Source of the DNA: Agarophyton chilense
Lineage: Eukaryota; Rhodophyta; Florideophyceae; Gracilariales; Gracilariaceae
Assembly: GCA_030374765.1 (NCBI GenBank)
Contig: JARGXX010000093.1
Coordinates: 496,001 to 560,000, forward strand
DNA: 64,000 nt
Reading direction: 5' to 3'
Shown here: positions 7,892 to 17,276 of the stretch, one piece after another
How the letters are laid out: every line of letters starts with the position of its first letter
How positions within the stretch are numbered: the first letter of the stretch is position 1
Notes under the pieces: model-generated
The model's input: only the letters and a program-made list of their open reading frames with translations
Told to the model about the DNA's origin: nothing
Databases searched by the model: none
Position numbers and translations under genes: made by a program

Positions 7892-10450
7892 ATGGCCATT
7901 CTCATTCCGAACTGTGGCTCGCCTTTGCGTCCCTCGCGCATCGAGGATATCCTCGAGGCCATGACGCGCACTCCCACTCAAATCCTGGGCGAGCCCCCGC
8001 TGTCGGCCCTTCCACTGTGCCCCTTCCGACCGCCCTGCACTTCTTATGAAGCTGCACTTGCCATCATGCGCAATTTCGTCGATCCCATCACCTTGCTTGG
8101 AGAATCCCCGCCTTCACAGCGACGACCAGCTTCCAAACACGCCGCCGAAGAGGCGCGAGAAAGGCCGCCAACATTCCGAAGAAAAGCGAGGCGGGTGTGC
8201 GCCTGAGCGTTGGTGAGAAGCTCAACGTGGACCCTGTCAAACAGGGCAAATCGCTCAAGCTCACAGTCAGGCTTTCCAAAAAGACACCAACTGCATTCGG
8301 ACCCGTTTCATCGAGTAGAAAGGAGGAAGGAGTTGCTGTCTGCTCCAAACCCGAAAGCGCCACAAAACCATCCGCAAAAGAACCATCCAAACAATCGCGG
8401 CGCCGAAAGGAAAAGTCGAGGCTCAGGTCTTCTCCCATCCCTCCTTCAGGGGCGATGGCCGTTCAGACCGCACTAAGGTCTTCACCAGCACCTGAGTCCG
8501 ATTCAAAGCACGCGCGGAAACGAAAGGACCGCCCTGCGTTCAGGTTCTCTCCCGAACCACTTGCAGATACGAACGATGCGAGGAAGGTCATTGACAAATC
8601 AAGGTCCTCTGCCACGGTGGTGTCTGATAGGGAAGGGGATCGGAAAGACGCCGAACGACCCATGTTCGGTCCCCAGTGCCGTTCTCCGAGCTCAAGGACT
8701 CGCGGAAGAGTTCTGATAAGCTTAAGCTCAAGCGTTCTGCTGCAGAGTACTCTGACTCAAAGAAGAGCGACGGACGGAAGCCCAAGCTATCTCCCGCGGC
8801 TAGAGCAGGCATGAAGGATTCTAAGAGGAAAGGAGACAGGCAAAAATCGCACAAGTCGGCACTTCGTGAGAGCGAGTCGAAGGATTCTGCTTCCAGGTCC
8901 GCCAAGAAGCTTCCTTCCTCCGTCCCACTTCCTCGCCCTGTGGTTCGCATTCCCTGTTCCGAACCTGCTGCACCAAGGTCAACTACACCGAATTCGCGAA
9001 AATCGTGGGAGAAAGAGCGGCGTAACGAGCATAGCGTTTCTCGGCGGAAGGAAAGTTCCGTGGAACGCAGTCGCCGTGATGACGCGGAGCTGTCACGCAG
9101 ACGAAGAGAAAGCTCGGTTGAGGTAGCTTCGTCTCGCTCGGAGCCACGCGATACTGAAAAGCTGAGGAGTGGAATCGATGGTGATGGGTTTTGCAATGGG
9201 GATGAGGCTGTCTCTGGACAAGCTGAAAAGAAACGAGGCGCTGGCGGCGAAATCGATCACGCCCTGCTTCCTGACCATAAGAGGGAGCTCCCAAAGCGCA
9301 AGGAAAAAGAGCGAAGACAAGCCCAAGATCCTCAGAACAGTGTCGTCAGGGACAGTGACCTGGACAATGAAGCACTTCGAGACAAGGGCCGAGGGCGTGG
9401 AAGGAAGAAGTCCGCGAAGGCGATAGCTACCGTGAGAGCGAAAAATATCGTGATAGGGACTCTGTCAAAGAGCGTAAAAAACACAGAGATGTAAAACGGG
9501 ATGGGGAACTCGGGAACGTGACCATCGAACAAGCCATCCGAGAACCTCAGACATCGTGGTTTGAAACGGGTGCCAGATAGGAATGACGAATTTGAGAATG
9601 AACGTGAACGAAAGTCAAAGCGGAAAGAACAAGGACAAAACTCCGAAATGGCCCAACGACTCTCCAAGGAACGAAAAGATACCCTCCATTCGAAAAGCCA
9701 TCATCAGCTCCCTCCGAGAGGCCCTTTTGCGTTCAGGTCTGAACCAGCCGACAAGGTTTTGGCTAGAAACACTCACGATTCAAAGAATGGGCACCGAAGT
9801 GATGGCTCGCCATCCGATATCGAAAAGCAAAAGATGAAGGAGACCACCCCTCGCAAACCCATGCTCAGGTCGGTGCCAGCTAGCGCCATCGTAGAATCGA
9901 GAGGTGGCGAGTCTAAATCGAGTGAGGTTGCTGGTGCAGTGTTTCATAACACGACAGGATCGGCGTCACCAGGGTCAGTACATGCATCCGATCCGTTGCC
10001 ACGGCCAACTCACCGCCCTCCCACAAAAGAGGAGCTTCGGCTTTTGTCGAGGAAACTAGAGCTCATGGCCACGGAGCAACGAGAGCTGCTGAGTCAATTC
10101 GACTCGCTCACCACTCCTTTGTGGTGGTTTCTAATCAAAATAGAAACACCTTGTTTTAAGACACGGCAAGAAAAGGATTTGGTGTATTTTTCAAATTCTG
10201 CCTGAAGGAGTCAGATATGCGAGTACTGAAGCGCTTAAATCGGGTGAACACTAGAGGAAAGAAGCGTTGACGAAATACAGACAACTTGCGCGACAATATG
10301 GATTACAACGCATCTCGGAGTTGGAGAAAATAGGCGGATCTGTTGAACGACTATGACTATGCGTGCATTCCGTGCCTATTCGACACGTTGTGGTCTGACT
10401 GGACTGATGGGGATGATCCGGCTGGACCGGAGATTACAATGCCGGTTTGA
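7892..10450 (+). pseudogene. Broken tandem duplicate of the PMLRS(V/I)P-motif protein gene
   Basis: This is a diverged tandem copy of the gene at 5816-7735. It starts MAILIPNCGSPLRPSR at 7892 in a strong GCCATGG context. The first part (7892-8206) repeats SRIEDILEAMTRTPTQILGE and the RPP.TSYEAALAI block. The centre (about 8197-9490) is a different, longer, very charged region rich in Ser, Arg, Lys and Asp in at least two frames. The part from 9561 matches again: GPFAFRSEPADKVL, RKPMLRSVPASAIV, then RKLELMATEQRELLSQFDSL. The C-terminal domain remnant (10120-10450) ends WTDGDDPAGPEITMPV. At least four frame changes or stops lie between start and end, and part of the C-terminal domain near 10120 and 10330 is lost. 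Unrecognised introns could explain some of these breaks, but the C-terminal part is clearly decayed. Confidence 0.7.
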
Positions 10451-10838
10451 GGTTTTGAATTCTGGTGCTTGCACAAGCACATCAAGCTTAATTTTCTTCT
10501 TTTAACTCCCTCTCTTTATAAACACAATAGTTAATTGATTTCTTATAACTACTCATATTACAAAGTAAAAAAAGTCAAACACAGATGAGAGAAAAGTACA
10601 TGGAAACACAGGCAATTATGATTCTGTTTCATTTCCGAGCGCACGAGCTTTTCTAGAACAGGGTTCCAACTGTTTTTGAAGTTGGAGCCCTAAAACCCCA
10701 ACCCTGATTGGCAAGAGAAAGCAATATGATTTGGAGATACATTTGCAGGTAAGTGAAGCCAAGCTGGTCACAAGCGATCCGCCTTCACGTGGTGTGACTG
10801 ACTTCCCTCGTATCTAGGGAAGCGAAACGGATCTGCGG

Positions 10839-11795
10839 TTGGGTCTCCAACGGAGACCAGCATATTTCAGGTTACCAAAGATGAAAAAATTAAAAAATGC
10901 TGGAACAAGAACGTTGCGCATACTACAACTGAACTGCAGAAGCCTTCTACGGACGGGGAAACGGAGTGAGATAGCGCGCCTCGCGCACACCTGGAGAGTA
11001 GACTTGCTTCTTCTGCAAGAAACTCACTTACGCAAGGGAGATCGCAACCCGTCCATCCAAGGCTTCTCAGTAGTAGGCAGATGTGACAGAGAGTGGGATT
11101 TTAGTATGAATGGGGGCAGAGGTCGCGGGGTAATAACATACCAGAGAAACGATCTCAGTCTCGATCTTCTCACAGAACGCTCAATTACGACAGGATTTGA
11201 AAGAGTGACTGTTCTTATGCGGAGTCCACGAGGTTTACTGTCTATTGCCAATGTGTACATACCACCACAGCTCCGGATGACAAAATGGTATACATTACTC
11301 GACGACCAAGACATGATAGTCAAAGACTGTAATATTTGTGGCTCATGGTACCCTTCAAGAGCCGAAGCAGCAGGAATTGAGTTTGAGGAGCACATGCAGA
11401 AGACGCAGCGAGAGGTATTGAATATGGATTGCGTTGCAACTCACACAGATCCGGCAAGCCGATCACAGAGTAGCATAGATGTGGCGGTCATCCCGGAAAA
11501 ATGGCTACCTCTCACTACATGGGAAGCAGCACCAGAACCTTTTACAGATCATCACGCATGCCTCATAACAGTAGATGTGGGAAAAAAGAAGTACGTTCAA
11601 GACAAAAGGAAGCACTGGAGCTTACGTAGAGCGGACTGGAAAAAATTCTCCATAGAAGTAGAAAACAGGCTTTGTATGATAGATAATAGAGAAGTAGAAA
11701 GTATTGATAAGCTCAATGAAATGTTTTATGTAGCAGTTCTAGAAGCAGCAAAGCATTCAGTACCATTTGGGAAAAGAAGACGAGAAGCACCATGA
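10839..11795 (+). CDS. LINE apurinic-type endonuclease domain
   Basis: This 318-residue stretch carries the exonuclease/endonuclease/phosphatase fold used by LINEs to nick target DNA. Motifs in order are LRILQLNCRSL near residue 30, LLLLQETHLR near 55 with the catalytic Glu, VANVYIPP-like IANVYIPPQL near 138, SSIDVAVI near 213 and DHHACLI near 241 with the catalytic Asp-His pair. The order and spacing match the family. After the domain, the frame continues into the linker that precedes reverse transcriptase and is stopped by TGA at 11793-11795, two codons before WSPEAAEVV. The stop could be a recent mutation; readthrough is a less likely alternative. Confidence 0.85.
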   Translation: MGLQRRPAYFRLPKMKKLKNAGTRTLRILQLNCRSLLRTGKRSEIARLAHTWRVDLLLLQETHLRKGDRNPSIQGFSVVGRCDREWDFSMNGGRGRGVITYQRNDLSLDLLTERSITTGFERVTVLMRSPRGLLSIANVYIPPQLRMTKWYTLLDDQDMIVKDCNICGSWYPSRAEAAGIEFEEHMQKTQREVLNMDCVATHTDPASRSQSSIDVAVIPEKWLPLTTWEAAPEPFTDHHACLITVDVGKKKYVQDKRKHWSLRRADWKKFSIEVENRLCMIDNREVESIDKLNEMFYVAVLEAAKHSVPFGKRRREAP

Positions 11796-11819
11796 TGGAG
11801 CCCGGAGGCAGCAGAAGTA

Positions 11820-14800
11820 GTGGAAATGAGAGCAATCAGGTGGAAAGAATTCCAAGTCAATCCGAGTGAGGAAAACAGAACCGCTCTACAAAGAGCCCAA
11901 TATCACGCAAGAGTTGTCATTGATAAGCTAAAACGAGAAACATGGAAAGAAATGATGGAATCGTTACGACCACAAGACGAAGATGCAAAACTGTGGAGAA
12001 TAGTGAAAGCAATTGACAAGAGCAGTATGGAACATCCAAGCTTTTTTCCACCGGCTGGAGAACGCTGGCTGGATAAAAAGCGAGCAAAGTGGTTTGTAAA
12101 ATCAGAAATTCGGAACGCCCGAACTCATGAGAAGGAAACAAGATCACGAAATGAGTACAGAAAAGCTCTAAACGATTACCGCACGAAAGCAAAGGACACT
12201 GAAGCATGGACGAACAATACATTTGACATGCACCATTTGGAGGTGGAGCTCAAAGAAATGAACCCTAAGAAAGCCGGAGGTCCGGATCTAGTACAGATAG
12301 CCTTTCTTCAGCATCTTCCAGAATTGGGAAAGAAATGGCTTCTTGAAATAATTAACAAGAGCTACAAGGAAGGTAAGACACCGGCCAAGTGGAGACTTTC
12401 ACGCCTTATCCCGATCCCCAAACCAGGAGTTAAAGGTAAGTTTCGGCCGATATCACTTACCTGTGTTGTAGCAAGGGTGGCAGAAAGAATGGTTAACAGG
12501 CTGTTTATGAACTGGCTGGAACCAAGACTACCGGCATGCCAAGCGGGATTCAGAATGATGCGAACAACCGAGGAGCATGTTGTGGCTTTATGTGAACGAA
12601 TTACACATGGCTGGCAGCATAGAAGACAGACATTAGCCTTATTCTGTGACTTTTCTAAGGCTTATGATTGCGTGCAACACCATAAGTTACTGGTGAAGTT
12701 AGAAAGAATGGGATGCCCAACAAAGTTGTGGAGATGGATTAGAGCGTTTATCATGGACCGACGATGGACCTGCAGATGGAAAACATCGGACACCAGACCG
12801 TTTGTCGTACCACAAGGACTCCCGCAAGGAGGGACCCTCTCCCCGGGATTATGGATAGCTTACGTTTCAGATCTTCCGAACAAGGTAAAGCAAGGCGACG
12901 ATCGAATTGAGGTAAGCTTATTTGCGGATGATGTTTCCATATCTTCGACCCAAAGAAAACTAGAGTTTAGCCGACATGCTATTCAGGCAGCAGTTGAAAG
13001 ATTGGAAGTATATTGTGCAGAGAACAATATCCAAATGAACCCTAAGAAAACTTCGTTGGTGCCGTTTACTTATTCTAATTGGAAGAAAAAAAGAACAAAG
13101 TATGAAGTAAAACTGGCGGGCTCGTGGATACAACTTTCGGAATGTGCGAGGTTTCTAGGGGTTGTACTGGACTGTAGACTTAACTTCCACCATCACCTCA
13201 ACCGCGTAGCAGCAAAGTACAGAGCAAGGAACCGAAAATTGCGCTGTCTCACTGGCACCACCTGGGGAGCAGATTGGAAGACCATGAACACCTTTCGGGT
13301 CGGCTTCGCAGAGCCAATCGCTAGATATGCTGCCAGTATTGTCATCCCTAACGCGATAATATGCGCAGCGGAGGAAGTAGAAAGGGCACGAAACGAGGCC
13401 TCCAGAATCCAGACCGGTTGCGCGAAATCCTCACCCATACTGAAGTTGAGAAGTTTATTGGACCAACCAAGTTTGTACAATATTGCAGTGTCTCAAGCGG
13501 CAAAACTCTACGAAAAAGCGAAACGATGTTTTAAGGATAGTTTATCACCGATCGCTCTGGCTGTGAAGAAAGAGTCGTTAACTCGCATTCGAAAATCAAG
13601 AAGTACTTTCAAAAAGGCAGCCGAACATCAACTGGCTACTTGCGGGCTACTTATGCTACCAAGAGAACCAATGCCTGTACCGATCGTGATTCACAATTCC
13701 AAAAGTATTTGCTTTCATTACACCAGCTGCACAAAGAAAGATAATATCGATTTTCAACGTCAGCAATCTTTAAGTATGCTACGAAGCTTGCGGAAAGCAG
13801 ACTGTGAAATATGGAGCGATGGTTCTGTTGGGCGCCCAAATTGGCTTGAAATCAAGAAACCATTACGAGCAGCTGTCGAATGGAATGAGGGATGGTACAC
13901 AGGGTATATAGAATACTTACGGAAAAGTGGTAACTACTCAAAAACAGTACAGAACTTTTACAAGAAACACGGAAGGTCACCGGATATTTCGATTCATTAC
14001 GACGACGGGTTCGTTATGGCCTATTCTATATCTGAAAACCACCGAAATCTTGTTGATGCAGATGGACACGAACTAAGCTGGAAAACTCTAGAAATTACTG
14101 AAGTAGGAGGGAGTGCGTTTGCAATTTGGTGGAACGATGATAAAGAACCGCAAAAAGGAATGTTCCCGGCAGGAGTTGAAACGTGCTCCTTTTTTACTGA
14201 GATAAAGGCTTTGAAAAAAGCGTTGCAAGTTGTTCTGATACGCGTTAGGGAGGAATGGATTGGAAATATAAGAATTGTTACCGACTCTCACAGCATATTG
14301 GATAATCTCAGAGGAGTTGCCCGACATCAATCGTATTCTCTACAACAAGTATCTATCAGCCTTTCTGAAATTGGAAAGTACTGTACCGTTGATATGGTTT
14401 GGATTCCAAGCCATTGTGGTATCCCTCGAAATGATATGGTGGATAACCTAGCAAAAGAAGCTCTGAATATTTCTATGCAAGATCAAGTCGCCGTTCCAGT
14501 TGATTTTGCGGATGTGAAGAGAAGGGTCATAACGAAGGAAAAGAAGTCCCCATTAATAGAAAACATTCCAGAAGGACTGGAAAACATTGTTTCTCTACGA
14601 GAGGCAAACGTCGCTTTATCGCAACTTGTAGTTGGTCACACACCGTGCTTGCATCCATTGGGGTCGTACTTACAGAAGAAAAGGCTCTATTGTACCTGTA
14701 GGCCGGGGGTGCTCAATGATGTAGATCATTATGTCTTAAGATGCCCGTCGAGAACTATGTCAAGAAGAATATGTTTGCCCCTTGTGCAAGAACGTCAACG

Positions 14801-14957
14801 CCTAGCGGTAGACGAAATCATCAAGAAGTGGCCAGAAAAAGTGCTGGTCTTCCTAGTGAGGGAACGTTTTTTTGACAAAGAACGCTCTGCACTACGTAGG
14901 AATTGGACAAGTGTGCCCGTAAAGAGAGAGAGAGAGAGAAGCCAAGCTATCTGCTAG
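11820..14957 (+). CDS. LINE reverse transcriptase, RNase H and zinc knuckle
   Basis: This 1045-residue stretch is in the same frame as the endonuclease. Reverse transcriptase motifs: KKAGGPDLVQIAF near 12265, KFRPISLTCV near 12440, LALFCDFSKAYD near 12640 (motif A), QGLPQGGTLSPGLW near 12820 (motif B), LFADDVSIS near 12920 (catalytic FADD) and RFLGVVLD near 13150. The RNase H domain has its acidic residues in EIWSDGS near 13810, FTEIKALKKAL near 14200, IVTDSHSIL near 14275 and VDNLAKEAL near 14440, with WIPSHCGI between. The C-terminus has a C-x-C-x9-H-x4-C knuckle near 14690-14745. All catalytic positions are present. The final residues (VKRERERSQ) come from an AG repeat. Confidence 0.9.
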   Translation: MEMRAIRWKEFQVNPSEENRTALQRAQYHARVVIDKLKRETWKEMMESLRPQDEDAKLWRIVKAIDKSSMEHPSFFPPAGERWLDKKRAKWFVKSEIRNARTHEKETRSRNEYRKALNDYRTKAKDTEAWTNNTFDMHHLEVELKEMNPKKAGGPDLVQIAFLQHLPELGKKWLLEIINKSYKEGKTPAKWRLSRLIPIPKPGVKGKFRPISLTCVVARVAERMVNRLFMNWLEPRLPACQAGFRMMRTTEEHVVALCERITHGWQHRRQTLALFCDFSKAYDCVQHHKLLVKLERMGCPTKLWRWIRAFIMDRRWTCRWKTSDTRPFVVPQGLPQGGTLSPGLWIAYVSDLPNKVKQGDDRIEVSLFADDVSISSTQRKLEFSRHAIQAAVERLEVYCAENNIQMNPKKTSLVPFTYSNWKKKRTKYEVKLAGSWIQLSECARFLGVVLDCRLNFHHHLNRVAAKYRARNRKLRCLTGTTWGADWKTMNTFRVGFAEPIARYAASIVIPNAIICAAEEVERARNEASRIQTGCAKSSPILKLRSLLDQPSLYNIAVSQAAKLYEKAKRCFKDSLSPIALAVKKESLTRIRKSRSTFKKAAEHQLATCGLLMLPREPMPVPIVIHNSKSICFHYTSCTKKDNIDFQRQQSLSMLRSLRKADCEIWSDGSVGRPNWLEIKKPLRAAVEWNEGWYTGYIEYLRKSGNYSKTVQNFYKKHGRSPDISIHYDDGFVMAYSISENHRNLVDADGHELSWKTLEITEVGGSAFAIWWNDDKEPQKGMFPAGVETCSFFTEIKALKKALQVVLIRVREEWIGNIRIVTDSHSILDNLRGVARHQSYSLQQVSISLSEIGKYCTVDMVWIPSHCGIPRNDMVDNLAKEALNISMQDQVAVPVDFADVKRRVITKEKKSPLIENIPEGLENIVSLREANVALSQLVVGHTPCLHPLGSYLQKKRLYCTCRPGVLNDVDHYVLRCPSRTMSRRICLPLVQERQRLAVDEIIKKWPEKVLVFLVRERFFDKERSALRRNWTSVPVKRERERSQAIC

Positions 14958-15985
14958 ATTCAAATAACAACCTAAAAAGGCGACAGATACCTTTGAGCAT
15001 CACACGAAATTTTTTTAACGAGTTTTTGAACAACAGGTGGGTCGTTCCTTGAGAGAACAAAAGATCCGGACGTGCCAGCGCGAAGCAGAAATTGAAACAA
15101 AACGTTGAAAATCGTGTTGAATCTGGGCACTCGAGCCTATACAGGTTGATGACAGAGCCTGTTATCTTGAAAGCTGACAAAGGACGAAGCAAGCGAAAGC
15201 ACAGTGTTGCTTTTCTTTTAAAAATCTCATCCTTCGATGGTAGACTCGCGTTAAACCGATGATCGTCTCAAAGCATCTTCTTCCAAACAAAACACTTCAT
15301 CAAGAGCCACTATATAATATAGAATACTACTGTAAACTCTCTACTTTTATACCAAAAACGAATATAAATATAAAATAACCAGCAGTGCTCGGCGCACTCA
15401 TTTACACATAGCGTGCACAACCAGTCCGTCGGAAATGATGCTCCCTGACAGGAGCAAGATTCGTGACAACGGGCAAGCGGTAAAAAAGCGGAAGTCGTAG
15501 AAAACAACCTTAACCAAGCTTTCCTTTCATTTCTCCCTCCTTACTTGTAGGTACGTCATCCGCGACGGCAGACAAAGCAGTGGAGATCCTGCATAAGAAG
15601 AACTCAGGGTTCCTGGTTCCAAATCCTAGTAAAAAGATCAAACAACTGAGAGCGACGCTCAAGTCTTTTGGCAGTGTACACTCTCAAATTTCATTATATA
15701 CACCTTTTGCGCCATTTTGATCAACTCTTCCGATTTGTTAACTTCCACTAACGGTCGAACATGTGCATCTCCCGATTTTTGTGGAAAAATTCTCTCTGAT
15801 AAACAACAGCAAAAAAACTCCATAACACTAATAATAGCACAAAGGGGTATTTATCTGGGTTCTGTTTCATAGGCTTTCGGTATATGTCCTCGCCGCAAAT
15901 TGGTGCGATAACAGCAGCACCAGTTGCCCTATTCGAAACCCTAAGCGTCGTTCTTGTTCGAGAGTATCCACCTATGGTATGAACA
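14958..15985. other. Spacer between LINE and nested LTR-element region
   Basis: No gene is recognised. The first part (14958-15200) has one plus-strand frame with a LKADKGRS block, which recalls Penelope-like enzymes, but nothing else supports that. AT content is high. Confidence 0.35.
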
Positions 15986-16375
15986 ACCCATAAAGGCTCT
16001 TTGTTCTGCAACTCAGCCTTAATCCATCTTTAATCTGGCTTGCGCTGTGGTTTCACCCAACTGCGGTGTTTAAAGAACCGCTGATGGGGATGTACACCAA
16101 TGGAAAGAGATTGGCACCAAAAGATATTTCGGTCCTTGCAAACACTTCGTGGTATTGGTGGTATTGTGTGGCGGTTCTCATTCATACGATAAATCGTCGC
16201 GAGAGCGATTTCGTAGATTCATTGCATACGAATTTTGTCTTTTTTGGTCATCATGGGCTTCAGAAGGCTACTTTTCAATACTTTATCTTCGACGGTCTGG
16301 CGGTTGATGTCGGTCTGTACCGCATTAACTGTGAAATTGAACATCTCGACCACGTAGCGAGTATGTGTAGGACAA
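15986..16375 (+). mobile_element. Left part of older copy B of the plus-strand ORF family
   Basis: Translated on the plus strand this stretch aligns with the antisense ORF of the neighbouring gypsy element. Shared features include a WFH motif followed about 30 residues later by SW-W, then HxI-x-RRES, an HH..x..F pattern and a Tyr/Arg motif. It ends where the 854-bp LTR begins at 16376; the remainder of the copy resumes at 26392 on the far side of that element. The copy is old and broken, with more than five breaks overall. Product and function are unknown. Confidence 0.6.
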
Positions 16376-17229
16376 TGCTCCCAAAGGGGAAAACCTACGA
16401 AGACGTCCGGATCTTCCTCTCACGAGGTAACCGGCGCGGTAGAGCCCTCCCAGGGATCGGCGCGCAATGCCGGGTGTAAGCCGGAGCCGAACCGTCGCGA
16501 CGGCGCAGGGAGGCTGAAAGAAGTCGAGAATATCCGCAGTAGTGGTGCTTGCGTATCCTTTGAGGAGGCAAAACCCACGAGAGTGGCGAGCACGACAGAT
16601 GTCAGTGCGAGCCGCAAGAGTGGGAATTGCCCAATGAAGGGGAGAAAAAGGGAAGGAAAATGGGAACGGAGGCAAGAGGGCGAGGTTGATCACGGGTCGC
16701 AAGAGGGGACTCGGGAATAGCCGGCACTGCCGGGTGTAGCAAACCGTATACACGGGCGGAACCACGAAAGTGGGAATAGATACCCAACACACGAAGGCTG
16801 CTTGAACGTCCAAGGGGGTTGGGAAGCCGTGCACCACGGGAAATCCCTCCGTAAGGAGTTGTATATCCGCGCACGCGGTTCGACCCAGAGCCAAGATCTG
16901 GAAGACCAAGATCACCCTTGTTGGGGAGACTTTACTGGACCGGCGGCCGCGAAGCCGGCGGCCTAAGTACTGTAGTCACCGTAGAATAGAAGAAATAAAG
17001 TCTATCCTAAATAGCTAAATGTCCGTCTAACAAAAGGGGCCATTCTGGCGACCACGTGTCGCGCAGGCGCTGCGGCCACGTGTATGGCACCCGGTCCCGC
17101 CGGTGCATCACCGGCGTTCCGGCCATCGCCGTAAATACGGATTACTCCTACTCATAACGAGGTTGCACGCCGGAGGCTCCGGAAAAAACTTAAGTCCCCA
17201 AAAACCTCCCTGGAGGACGTTGCTCTTCA
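16376..17229 (-). repeat. 3' LTR of the gypsy element (854 bp)
   Basis: It has TG..CA ends and matches 25538-26391 over its whole length with about 23 differences counted by eye. The purine tract just inside it (minus strand) marks it as the 3' LTR. Confidence 0.92.
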
Positions 17230-17243
17230 TATCCCCCCCTTTA
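17230..17243 (-). promoter_or_regulatory. Polypurine tract of the gypsy element
   Basis: On the minus strand the purine run AAAGGGGGGGATA lies directly before the LTR start TGAAGAGC. This is where plus-strand DNA priming occurs in LTR elements and it fixes the element's orientation. Confidence 0.75.
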
Positions 17244-17276
17244 AGACAGAGCGAACACCTCGAAGAGGAAGTCGGC

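Larger units (their letters stand above)
10839..14957 (+). mobile_element. LINE (I/R1/LOA-like, RNase H-bearing), nearly whole
   Basis: This is a non-LTR retrotransposon encoding endonuclease, reverse transcriptase, RNase H and a terminal zinc knuckle in that order. Such a layout is typical of the I superfamily (I, LOA, Tad and relatives). Both open stretches lie in the same frame and are separated by a single TGA at 11793-11795, so it is one change away from a continuous polyprotein of about 1370 codons. No ORF1 (gag-like) protein is recognised upstream: 10450-10838 is AT-rich spacer after the broken host gene, so the copy is 5'-truncated or belongs to a lineage without ORF1. The coding part ends next to a short AG repeat (about 14923-14939). 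No poly(A) tail or target duplication was found. Confidence 0.9.

Noticed and set aside
15000-15230. Possible Penelope-like element (LKADKGRS motif)
   Set aside because: A single short block resembling the family's ADKG motif without any other reverse transcriptase or GIY-YIG motif is not enough.
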